From positions 496,001 to 560,000 of the forward strand of contig JAPKDQ010000002.1 of assembly GCA_028822445.1 (NCBI GenBank): a stretch of 64,000 nucleotides of DNA, read 5' to 3'. How positions within the stretch are numbered: position 1 is the stretch's first letter; every line of letters begins with the position of its first letter. Both the position numbers and the translations under genes were made by a program. This document shows positions 46,465-54,471 of this stretch, one piece after another. The notes beneath the pieces are model-generated. The model had not been told where the DNA came from and did no database searches. It saw nothing but the letters and a program-made list of their open reading frames with translations. The stretch comes from Rhodospirillaceae bacterium (GTDB lineage Bacteria > Pseudomonadota > Alphaproteobacteria > Rhodospirillales > Rhodospirillaceae).

Positions 46465-47868
46465 ATGGCCAAGACCCTGTACGATAAGGTTTGGGATTCA
46501 CATGTTGTCCATGTATCGGAAACTGGAGAATGCCTACTTTATATAGATAGACACCTGGTCATGGAGGTTTCCAGTCCCCAAGCTTTCCAGGGATTACGTG
46601 AGGCTGGGCGTCAAGTGCATCGCCCGACCGCATCTCTGGCCATGCCAGACCATGCTATGCCGACGACGCCCGACCGCCTTGAAAAAATTGACGACCCAGA
46701 AGCGCGCGCTCAATTGGCGGCGCTGATTGAATACACGTCAGAATTCGATGTGCCTTACATCGAACTTGCAGATCGCCGACAGGGTATTGTTCACATTGTT
46801 GGGCCGGAGCAGGGGTTCACACTTCCTGGCTCGACGTTAGTTTGTGGGGATTCTCATACCTCGACACACGGTGCGATGGGCGCGCTGGCTTTTGGTATCG
46901 GGACGTCGGAGATCGAACATGTCTTAGCAACTCAATGCCATATCATGCGTAAATCAAAAACTATGCGGATCACGGTTGATGGCAGTTTATCACTCGGCGT
47001 TACGGCCAAGGACTTGGCCTTAGCGATTATAGCAAAACTCGGCACGGCTGGTGGTACCGGTTATGCGATTGAGTACGCGGGAGAAGCTATACGGTCATTG
47101 TCGATGGAAGGCCGCATGACGCTTTGTAATCTCACGATTGAGGCGGGCGCCCGTAGCGGCCTGGTGGCGCCAGACGATAAGACGTTTGCCTATCTAAAGG
47201 GCCGCCCCTACGCTCCTTCAGGAGAAAGTTGGGATCGCGCTGTTGCGTATTGGAGGTCTCTGGCGACCGATAATGATGCCGTATTTGATCAGGAAATCAC
47301 CTTGAACGGGCCAGGCATAGCGCCGCGTGTGACTTGGGGGACAAGCCCTGAAGATTCTGCACCGATCACGGAAGTTGTTCCCAGTCCCGCTGACTATGAG
47401 GACCCTGACAAACGAAAAGCTGTTGAAAGATCCCTAGAGTATATGGGGCTAACGCCAGGCGTTGCATTGCAGGACCTCAAAGTCGATCGCGTATTTATCG
47501 GATCATGCACTAACGGCCGGATTGAAGATATGCGGGCTGCTGCTGCCGTGGCAAAAGGACGTAAGGTTGCTGAGGGTGTCGGCGCCATGGTTGTGCCGGG
47601 CTCGGGTCTTGTAAAGAAGCAGGCAGAAGACGAAGGGCTTGATCGGATCTTTCTGAATGCTGGGTTTGAATGGCGCGAGCCTGGATGCTCCATGTGTGTC
47701 GGAATTAATCCTGACAGAATAGAAGCGGGTGAGCGGTGTGCCTCTACGTCAAACCGTAACTTCGAGGGCCGACAGGGCCGAGGTGGTAGAACGCACTTGG
47801 TCAGCCCTGCAATGGCTGCAGCCGCGGCGGTCACAGGTCACTTGGTAGATGCTCGCGACCTAACCTGA
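46465..47868 (+). CDS. leuC: 3-isopropylmalate dehydratase large subunit
   Basis: Iron-sulfur hydro-lyase of leucine synthesis, interconverting 2- and 3-isopropylmalate with the small subunit LeuD. 467 residues. The start [15 protein letters not shown] and motifs [41 protein letters not shown], the cluster-ligand GSCTNGR and the [10 protein letters not shown] pair, then [19 protein letters not shown], are typical. leuD normally lies next to it; none is adjacent or found in the window, so the small subunit must be elsewhere. A terminator follows. Confidence 0.95.
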   Translation: MAKTLYDKVWDSHVVHVSETGECLLYIDRHLVMEVSSPQAFQGLREAGRQVHRPTASLAMPDHAMPTTPDRLEKIDDPEARAQLAALIEYTSEFDVPYIELADRRQGIVHIVGPEQGFTLPGSTLVCGDSHTSTHGAMGALAFGIGTSEIEHVLATQCHIMRKSKTMRITVDGSLSLGVTAKDLALAIIAKLGTAGGTGYAIEYAGEAIRSLSMEGRMTLCNLTIEAGARSGLVAPDDKTFAYLKGRPYAPSGESWDRAVAYWRSLATDNDAVFDQEITLNGPGIAPRVTWGTSPEDSAPITEVVPSPADYEDPDKRKAVERSLEYMGLTPGVALQDLKVDRVFIGSCTNGRIEDMRAAAAVAKGRKVAEGVGAMVVPGSGLVKKQAEDEGLDRIFLNAGFEWREPGCSMCVGINPDRIEAGERCASTSNRNFEGRQGRGGRTHLVSPAMAAAAAVTGHLVDARDLT

Positions 47869-47891
47869 AATTCTTCACCTGATAGTTTCCG

Positions 47892-47926
47892 AGGCGCCCC
47901 ACAGTTTATGCGTGGGGCGCCTTTTT
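47892..47926 (+). terminator. Intrinsic terminator of leuC
   Basis: AGGCGCCCCAC (47892-47902) pairs perfectly over 11 bases with GTGGGGCGCCT (47912-47922) around a 9-base loop, followed by TTTT. It lies 24 bases after the leuC stop and ends that transcript. Confidence 0.92.
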
Positions 47927-48312
47927 CGTTCCCCGTTAACAATCATTTAGTCTTGTACCGCAGAACAGGGTTTGCTGTGGGCGCGGCATCAGACATAGAT
48001 CGAGTTTGGAATTAAGGGAACATATGCCCCAAATAACATATTGAGCCGCCACACTGGTCGCATTGCCGACCACGGTCGTCGTTTTCAGACAGGTTACGAC
48101 AGCCGGATTGCAGTTCTAGTCAGCCTCAGATACCGTTGGAATTGGCAGAAATCGAGGGTTTCTGTTTTTCTTTCTGCTCATGACGCCTGGATCTTGGGGG
48201 CTGTTCCTTTTCCAAAAGTTTATTAGAATCCATGATGTTATGCTCTCTCGGATGACTTAATCCGTGGCTAAAACAGGACTGACTGGGCTGTGTGCCTGTA
48301 TAAAAGACAATC
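47927..48312 (+). other. Intergenic stretch after leuC terminator
   Basis: About 386 bases between the leuC terminator and the DapA-family gene. Checked in all frames for a leuD remnant or small gene; none recognised. It should carry the promoter of the downstream gene. Confidence 0.3.
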
Positions 48313-49212
48313 ATGATTAAGTTAGGCCAAAATTTTTTGCGTGGAGCTTACACGCCGCTGATCACACCGTTTAACGGCTGGGCGGTCGACTATGACGCAT
48401 ACGCCCGCTTTGTGGATTGGCAAATAGGGAATGGTGCACAGGGCCTCGTTGTTGGTGGAACTTCGGGTGAGCCCTTTTCGTTATCTCTAACGGAGCGTCA
48501 GAATCTTCTGCGTATTGCTATTAGTTCGGCACGCCGTCGTGTACCGGTGGTTGCGCAAACTTGTGGCGTGTCGTTGGCGGATACCTGGTCGTTGACCGAG
48601 CATGCAGAGCAGGTTGGTGCAGACGCCATCATGCTTATGATGCCGCCGTTCGTTAAGCCGCCTCAGCGCGGATTGAAGTCCTTTCTTTCTTACGTGTCTC
48701 GCGCAACAACGAAACCAATTCTGCTGTATCAAATACCGAGCAGAACGGCATCCACCATTGAAGTGGATACCCTTGAAGACCTTTGTGAAGCGGTACCCTC
48801 GATCGTCGGATTGAAACAGTCGTCTGAAGACTACAACTTCGATAGTGACATCATGTCTCGCATGGGCGATGAGTTCCGCCTGTTTATGGGGTTACCGAAA
48901 ATAGCATTTGAACGCATCCCAAAATTTTCAAGTGGACTAATTGTCGCGCTTGGAAATATTGTTCCCGGGGAAATCGCGAAAATTTTCGTACACGCTGAAG
49001 AAGGTGAATTGGGTAAAGCCAGGGCCTTGCGTGATGAACTACAAGAGCTTAATGACGTCGCCTTTCGCGATACGAGTCCAATTGGTGTGAAGTACATGGC
49101 ATGGAAAATGGGACTGATCACGTCGGGCGAGTGCCGCTTACCTTTGCCGCCACCAGAAGTAGATGATGTTGAGGCGATGGATGAAGCTCTCGGAGCGGCA
49201 GGGCTACTTTGA
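48313..49212 (+). CDS. DapA-family aldolase/dehydratase
   Basis: 299-residue dihydrodipicolinate synthase/N-acetylneuraminate lyase superfamily member, a Schiff-base class I aldolase. The Schiff-base Lys is in VGLKQSSEDYNF and the proton-relay Tyr in ILLYQIPSRTAS; GGTSGEPFSLSLTERQNLL forms the phosphate/carboxylate pocket (Ser replaces the second Thr of DapA's GTTGE). That replacement makes the true DapA function uncertain; related enzymes act on keto acids. Predicted cytoplasmic. Upstream sequence from the leuC terminator provides its own transcription unit. Confidence 0.87.
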   Translation: MIKLGQNFLRGAYTPLITPFNGWAVDYDAYARFVDWQIGNGAQGLVVGGTSGEPFSLSLTERQNLLRIAISSARRRVPVVAQTCGVSLADTWSLTEHAEQVGADAIMLMMPPFVKPPQRGLKSFLSYVSRATTKPILLYQIPSRTASTIEVDTLEDLCEAVPSIVGLKQSSEDYNFDSDIMSRMGDEFRLFMGLPKIAFERIPKFSSGLIVALGNIVPGEIAKIFVHAEEGELGKARALRDELQELNDVAFRDTSPIGVKYMAWKMGLITSGECRLPLPPPEVDDVEAMDEALGAAGLL

Positions 49213-49281
49213 CATTAGGTACGGTGCTACCCTCGGGTTAAGCGGGTTCTAATCAAAACACAACAGCGCAACGGAGATGGC

Positions 49282-49944
49282 ATGGGATCCACACTTACAC
49301 TGACGGCAAGTGACGGCCAATCAATCGAAGCCTATGTGGCTGAGCCGAACGGCACACCGAAGGCAGGCATCGTCGTCATTCAAGAGATTTTTGGCGTCAA
49401 TGATCACATGAAGCATGTGACCGACAACTTTGCGGCTGAGGGGTATGCGGCGATCTGCCCATCCTTCTTTGATCGCGTCGAGCCGGGGGCTGTTTTGTCT
49501 TACACGGATTTTGGTCGTGGCCGAGAGATCGCTGGTCAGATGTCTAATGACGCCGTAGTGGCCGACATAAATGCTGCCGCAGATCATGTTCGTTCTGCTG
49601 GAAAGGTTGGGGTCATCGGGTACTGCTGGGGTGGCTCTATGTCTTTTCTCGGAGCTTGCGATGCCAATATTGACTGTGCGGTGTCTTACTATGGCTCTCG
49701 CATCATTCAATACAGTCCTGACATGAAGCCGAAAGTGCCGATGCAGTATCACTATGGGGAAATTGACCAATCTTTCCCGATGGATGCCGTAGAGAAGGTG
49801 ATGTCGGAGCAGCCAGAGGGTGAGCACTTTGTGTATGACGGTGCTGATCACGGCTTTAGCTGTGGGGATCGTCCGCAATTTAACCACGCTGCGACTGAGT
49901 TCGCGCTTTCGCGGGTGCTTAAGTTTTTCGAAAAAACGCTCTAA
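49282..49944 (+). CDS. Dienelactone hydrolase-family protein
   Basis: 220-residue cysteine-nucleophile alpha/beta hydrolase. The active-site Cys115 is in VIGYCWGGSMSF; the His of the triad is in DGADHGFSCG; QEIFGVNDHMKHVTDNFA and the acidic EIDQSFPMDAVEKV complete the family pattern. Substrates are unsaturated lactones of ring-cleavage pathways in studied members, but the family also handles other esters. Ribosome site ACGGAG precedes the ATG. 21 bases before the TauE/SafE gene, possibly co-transcribed. Confidence 0.92.
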   Translation: MGSTLTLTASDGQSIEAYVAEPNGTPKAGIVVIQEIFGVNDHMKHVTDNFAAEGYAAICPSFFDRVEPGAVLSYTDFGRGREIAGQMSNDAVVADINAAADHVRSAGKVGVIGYCWGGSMSFLGACDANIDCAVSYYGSRIIQYSPDMKPKVPMQYHYGEIDQSFPMDAVEKVMSEQPEGEHFVYDGADHGFSCGDRPQFNHAATEFALSRVLKFFEKTL

Positions 49945-49968
49945 GTCGGCTGGCGGTGCAGTCCAGTG

Positions 49969-50718
49969 ATGCCTGAACTTGATATTCCAACGCTGCTGAT
50001 TATTGCTTTCGGATTTGCTGTCGGTGGTTTGGCCAAAGGGATATTTGGCCTTGGGATGCCGTTTTTGGCGCTGCCCGTGCTCGTGACTGTACTGCCTTAT
50101 CAAGTCGCTGTGGCGGTGTTTCTCGTCCCAAACTTTACGGCAAACTTTCAACAAGCTATGCGCAAGGGCCTTTGGAGACAAAATCTAAAACGCTATCTTT
50201 GGCTTATTATTCCTATGCTGGTCGTCATCGTTCTGACGGCGCAGATATTGTTAAGTATAGAGCAAGAGACAGGGCTGCTAATCCTTGGTCTTATTTGTTT
50301 GGCTTTTGTTGCCACACAGGTTTTGCCGATAAAACCCGTTATTCATGCTGGTCGCGAACGCCTGCTTAACCCAGTTGTGGGTATGGCCGCTGGCGTTCTG
50401 TGTGGGCTCTCCGGTCTGTATGGGCCGGCCCTCATTGTCTATTTGCTTGCTCTACGCATTCCTAAAGACGAGTTTGTTTCTGCCTTGGCCTTGATGTATT
50501 TTTTGGGGTCATTTCCCCTATACGGAAGCTTGGCTTTTGGCGGCATTCTGACGCTTGAGGTCGCTATTATAAGCGTTTTTGGCGCTGCCATTATCGGCGT
50601 CATGATCCTAATCGGCCAAAAGATCAGAGACCGCCTTCATGAGGAGCGATATCGTAAGCTTGTTCTTGGACTGCTCTTTATAGTCGGGTGCGATCTTTTG
50701 CGCCGAGCTTTGGTATAG
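49969..50718 (+). CDS. TauE/SafE-type anion exporter
   Basis: 249-residue membrane protein with about eight helices; start ATG at 49969 (a GTG three bases upstream is alternative). The TSUP family motif is FAVGGLAKGIFGLGMPFLALPVL near the N-terminus, and the duplicated second half begins VGMAAGVLCGLSGLYGPALIVYLL. The family exports sulfite, sulfoacetate or other anions. It may be co-transcribed with the dienelactone hydrolase. No substrate call. Confidence 0.87.
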   Translation: MPELDIPTLLIIAFGFAVGGLAKGIFGLGMPFLALPVLVTVLPYQVAVAVFLVPNFTANFQQAMRKGLWRQNLKRYLWLIIPMLVVIVLTAQILLSIEQETGLLILGLICLAFVATQVLPIKPVIHAGRERLLNPVVGMAAGVLCGLSGLYGPALIVYLLALRIPKDEFVSALALMYFLGSFPLYGSLAFGGILTLEVAIISVFGAAIIGVMILIGQKIRDRLHEERYRKLVLGLLFIVGCDLLRRALV

Positions 50719-50721
50719 CCG

Positions 50722-51426
50722 TTAAGCGTTCCGGGCCATTCCCGTGTAGTTGTGCACGATAATTGCGTGTCCAGCCGCTCCGTAAGAATTGGCGTTTGAA
50801 TACTTAATTCCATATGTTTCTGCGGCTTCACTCCAAGCGTGACGTTCCCCCAGATCTAGGCTTGATGCATTGCAATCCCAGTCGTCGAAGTAGAGCAATG
50901 CCCCTTCAGATATGAGTGCTCTGTTTAGGAGGCCGTCGAGTACGTCCCTCGTCGACGAATATAGGTCGCAGTCAATATGAACAAAGCCGAGTTTAGTGCT
51001 GTCGCTCAGAACGGGAATAGTATCTTTGAACCATCCTTCGTAAATGTGGATACGGTCCGTTGACAGATACTGGGCGCAACTGTCTCTCAATTGTTCAGGA
51101 TTGATTCCAAAGCATCGGCCTGGTGCCCATGCGCCACTGGCAACCATTGGTGATTTTAAGTCAGCGTCTTCGGTCGTCTCCGGCAACCCTTCGAAACTAT
51201 CAAACAAGTGTAGATTTCGGGGTGTTATGCCGAGACTGGGCAGTTTTTTTGCATAGACGTTTTCTGAACCAGAGATGGATCCCGCTAAGGTCGTCGCTGA
51301 TCGGCCGGTCATGGTGCCAAACTCTGCAACGTCGCCCTTTATCCCGCGTAGGTAGCTTTTGATTACCCCTTTGGCAACTTCGTTGAGCACTTCCTGGATG
51401 TGCCAATCCGCTTCAAATTCAGTCAT
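50722..51426 (-). CDS. TylF/MycF-family O-methyltransferase
   Basis: 234 residues, cytoplasmic. The SAM site is VAEFGTMTGRSATTLAG; the family metal/catalytic block is GFVHIDCDLYSSTRDVLDGLLNRALISEGALLYFDDWDC; ending HAIIVHNYTG. TylF/MycF methylates sugar hydroxyls in macrolides, and homologues act on many glycans. Next on the same strand is a DegT aminotransferase, so an amino- or methyl-sugar route is plausible. Convergent with the TauE gene (3 bases between stops). Confidence 0.87.
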   Translation of the reverse strand: MTEFEADWHIQEVLNEVAKGVIKSYLRGIKGDVAEFGTMTGRSATTLAGSISGSENVYAKKLPSLGITPRNLHLFDSFEGLPETTEDADLKSPMVASGAWAPGRCFGINPEQLRDSCAQYLSTDRIHIYEGWFKDTIPVLSDSTKLGFVHIDCDLYSSTRDVLDGLLNRALISEGALLYFDDWDCNASSLDLGERHAWSEAAETYGIKYSNANSYGAAGHAIIVHNYTGMARNA

Positions 51427-51650
51427 TTTTTAGCCCCTAGTTGTATTTTTTCTAATAAACTAGATACGTGCTGTTCTATCTACAGCCTTGCGAAGACCTT
51501 AGATTCCCCATGCTAGATTCTGACAATATAGCTGGGTTTTTTCGGCAAAATAGCCCCAAAAGTGAATCAGAATGGGGGCGGTATTTTCTGTAGTGTTATT
51601 CGCCATAATGCGGAAAGTCCGAAAGCCTTTGCTTACAAGTCCGGTGGCCT

Positions 51651-52832
51651 TTAGCGGCAAGCGGTTTTAATTACCGATCGCAACGCATCGGCCATGAAGG
51701 AAATATTGCCCGGTGTGAGGGTCGGGTGAACTGGGAGCATGATTGTCCTATTAGAAATTTTCGCGGCATTTGGTCTGGGATTAGATGTGTTGATGGATGC
51801 CGTCGCGAACGCACTCTCATTTGATATGTCGGGACAAGCTCCCGCTCTAGCTGGCACGCCGAGTAAGGCCAACTCATCCACAATCCGATCTCTAGTCCAA
51901 TTGTTCGCTAAGGCTTCAGGGTTAACTTGGACATAGAATTTATAGAAACTGTGTCTGACGGTTTCAGGTGGGGTCGAATCTATTAGGCAGGGCAGGTCTG
52001 CGACAGCGGCTGTGAGAGCCGCAGCGTTTTGTCGACGTGTCTGAATCCAGCCGTCTAGTTTTCGAAGTTGCACGCGGCCAATTGCAGACTGTGTTTCCGT
52101 CAATCTCCAATTGGTCGAAAAGCTATCAACCAGCCATTTAAATCCAGGGCTTGTCTCTGTCTGATGCGCGCGATCGAAATCCCATCCATGATCTCTTAAC
52201 GACCACATACGCTTGTAAAGGCTTGTATTATTTGTGAGGACAAGGCCTCCCTCCCCGCCGGTTGAAATAATTTTATCTTGGCAGAACGAAAAACATCCAA
52301 TGTCGCCGATTGTGCCTACGGGCTGTCCTTTGTAGAGGGCCCCGTGTGCCTGTGCGCAGTCTTCGATTACAGCTAGGCCATAAGTTTTTGCGACGGCAAG
52401 GATTTCATCCATGTCAGCCGGCCATCCAGCGAGGTGAACCGGAATTACGGCCCGTGTCCGGTCACTAAGCACAGCGGATAACGTTTCAGAGTTCAGGTTC
52501 TGAGAAACAGTGTCGATGTCTGAAACCACAGGTGTTGCGCCACATCGAACCACGGCGGATGCCGTTGCGATGAACGTCCTGGCGGGCACAACGACTTCGT
52601 CTCCCGGGCCTATTTCAAGGGCAGCTAAGGCGAGTTCGAGCGCCGCCGTGCCATTTGCAACGGTTAAGGCATGCTTGGACCGCGTTGCAGCCGCATACTC
52701 GGCTTCAAAACTTTGACCTTCCGTGCCCGTTCTATAATTTACCCGGCCGGACTGCAAGACAGAGGTGGCGGCCTCTATCTCGTCCTCTGCGTGGAATGGC
52801 CATGGTGCCAGAGTTGGGTCTAATTCGATCAT
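51651..52832 (-). CDS. DegT/DnrJ/EryC1/StrS-family PLP aminotransferase
   Basis: 393 residues from ATG 52832. Family blocks: GTEGQSFEAEYAAATRSKHALTVANGTAALELAL, VIPVHLAGWPADMDEI, EDCAQAHGALY and the PLP-lysine context CFSFCQDKIISTGGEGGLVLTNN (K187). Usually transfers an amino group to a nucleotide-sugar ketone to make an amino sugar for O-antigen or natural products. A TylF methyltransferase follows on the same strand and a polytopic membrane protein diverges. No dehydratase partner in the window. Confidence 0.92.
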   Translation of the reverse strand: MIELDPTLAPWPFHAEDEIEAATSVLQSGRVNYRTGTEGQSFEAEYAAATRSKHALTVANGTAALELALAALEIGPGDEVVVPARTFIATASAVVRCGATPVVSDIDTVSQNLNSETLSAVLSDRTRAVIPVHLAGWPADMDEILAVAKTYGLAVIEDCAQAHGALYKGQPVGTIGDIGCFSFCQDKIISTGGEGGLVLTNNTSLYKRMWSLRDHGWDFDRAHQTETSPGFKWLVDSFSTNWRLTETQSAIGRVQLRKLDGWIQTRRQNAAALTAAVADLPCLIDSTPPETVRHSFYKFYVQVNPEALANNWTRDRIVDELALLGVPARAGACPDISNESAFATASINTSNPRPNAAKISNRTIMLPVHPTLTPGNISFMADALRSVIKTACR

Positions 52833-53041
52833 ATCACAGCAGCACTTCAATCATGTTCGAGTGTAGAATAAGCTCTTAGTATCGGTGTGCCTGATTGACA
52901 CAGAGGCGTCAACGGACGGAGAGTATTGATGAGCCAATATGTGCCGTTTTCTTGCTAGGAAGGCTGCGCCCATGCCACTCTCCAACCCTCTTCAACATCC
53001 CACAGGGGCGTCACGGTCTCAATTGGAGCCACCATCCACTC

Positions 53042-54136
53042 ATGACTTCCGATCAAGCTGACGCAGTTGATAGGCACGGTATTTCTGGAAGCTACACTAT
53101 TGCTCTCATTCTGTTTGGGGCGATAACGCTTACATTAGTTGGGCACATTCTATTTTTTTCTGCGGGTGTAGGCTCAAATGCGTTTGAAGCGCTGTATCTG
53201 AATAACCCCAATGTTGCGCCGACGTATGCGGTAATTCTTGACCTCTGGCAGGCTTGTTTCGGTCCGTTAGAATTCGCCGTCCGGTCATTATCAGTTGCGT
53301 GTGCAGTCATCACTGTCGCTGCGTTGGCGCGCGTCTGTGTTGCCTGGTCCGGAGATTATATTTCCGGTGCTGTGATGCCTTTGGGGTTGGTTTTGTTTCC
53401 TCAAACTGCGTTTACGTTGGCGTTATCGACGCCCCACGCGCTGCTCTCGGCTGTCTTTATCTTGGGGGTAATGTACGCGACAAAGCGTGATCAATTGGGG
53501 ACTAATATCTCGGCTGTCATTGTCGGAGGTGTTTGTGGCTTGTTGCCATTTCTTGGTGCTGCCGGTCTTGTCCTTGCTGTAGTGCTCCTGATTGTGGGCG
53601 AGGGCCGAGACAAAGGTTTCTGGGTTCTTTCAGCGAGTACAGCAGTTGCGTTGTTGGTGGTTCAAGGGTTCTTTTATTCAAACCCCTTGCCAGATTTATT
53701 CGCGTTGGGCTGGGGCGTTGCCCAGAATTCAATAGTCCAGGACGGTTTCTTGCGCTCATTCTCTATGCTGTGGTTGGCGCTTTTCTTTAGCGCCTTCGCG
53801 CTCTGGCGGTCTGAGGCGCTTCGTCTAAAAATGGGCCCCTCGAACGTTCGCCGGAGTATACGTGCTGGGGGTGCATTTCTAATCTCACTTGTCTGGTGGG
53901 CTCTTCAATCGACACCTTTGAGCGTAGATCCGCGCGTTTCATTCAATGCGGTTCTGGTTCTGGGTGTGCTCGCATCGTTGCCGATGGTCCTGTGGATGCG
54001 GTTCGTGATGCCATCCATCCAATCTGTATGGGTTTGGATTCTTTTGCCCGTGGTTATGTACAGCTGCTTCTGGGTAGTTATGGGACCTATCGATTTGTCG
54101 GGTTTTCCTTACGATCAGATCTCTGCCAGGCCTTAG
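53042..54136 (+). CDS. Polytopic membrane protein, unknown
   Basis: 364 residues from ATG 53042 with about ten predicted helices: hydrophobic stretches near YTIALILFGAITLTLVGHILFF, FALWR-flanked helices and LVWWAL, ending PYDQISARP. The first large loop (FEALYLNNPNVAPTYAVI) recalls the arrangement of GT-C glycosyltransferases of the ArnT/PMT type, but no confident signature was seen. Upstream open frame to 52895 adds a leader without membrane character and was not used. Diverges from the DegT gene, which hints at a cell-surface glycan role (inference only). Confidence 0.6.
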   Translation: MTSDQADAVDRHGISGSYTIALILFGAITLTLVGHILFFSAGVGSNAFEALYLNNPNVAPTYAVILDLWQACFGPLEFAVRSLSVACAVITVAALARVCVAWSGDYISGAVMPLGLVLFPQTAFTLALSTPHALLSAVFILGVMYATKRDQLGTNISAVIVGGVCGLLPFLGAAGLVLAVVLLIVGEGRDKGFWVLSASTAVALLVVQGFFYSNPLPDLFALGWGVAQNSIVQDGFLRSFSMLWLALFFSAFALWRSEALRLKMGPSNVRRSIRAGGAFLISLVWWALQSTPLSVDPRVSFNAVLVLGVLASLPMVLWMRFVMPSIQSVWVWILLPVVMYSCFWVVMGPIDLSGFPYDQISARP

Positions 54137-54396
54137 CCTTGCTTTCCTGCGATGGAGGGGCGCCGCTGCGGGGTGAATTGATCAGCCCGATTCCCTGAAT
54201 CCGTTGAAACCTTAGAATTTTAGATCTTCCTAGTCTTAATTCTCTCTTAAGGATACCCTGCTAAGCCTTTGTTCTAGATATATATATATGATTCTAATCT
54301 TTGCGTTTGTAGACAGGAGGCCCGCCCTTGGTCCATATTGTTCTAGATCACATGAGACCCCAGCCCGAAGGATTGGGACACGTTAGACTTGGTGTT
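54137..54396 (+). other. Intergenic stretch upstream of subtilase gene
   Basis: With the terminator below, it makes up the 335 bases before the subtilase start. It includes a short AT repeat (54283-54293) and a purine/pyrimidine-rich stretch, but no gene. The promoter of the subtilase must be here or just after the terminator. Confidence 0.3.
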
Positions 54397-54429
54397 GGCG
54401 CGCGACGGAAAGACCGTAACGCGCCTTTT
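54397..54429 (+). terminator. Possible hairpin terminator
   Basis: GGCGCG (54397-54402) pairs with CGCGCC (54420-54425), with an inner ACGG/CCGT pair (54405-54408, 54414-54417), followed by TTTT. It is far (261 bases) from the nearest upstream stop, so it could end a read-through transcript or act as a leader element for the subtilase gene. Confidence 0.5.
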
Positions 54430-54471
54430 AGTGTTGTTTAGCTGCGTATGAGTGAATGGTAAGCGGCTGAT

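Noticed and set aside
54283-54293. Short AT dinucleotide repeat
   Set aside because: About five repeats; too short to treat as a functional repeat.
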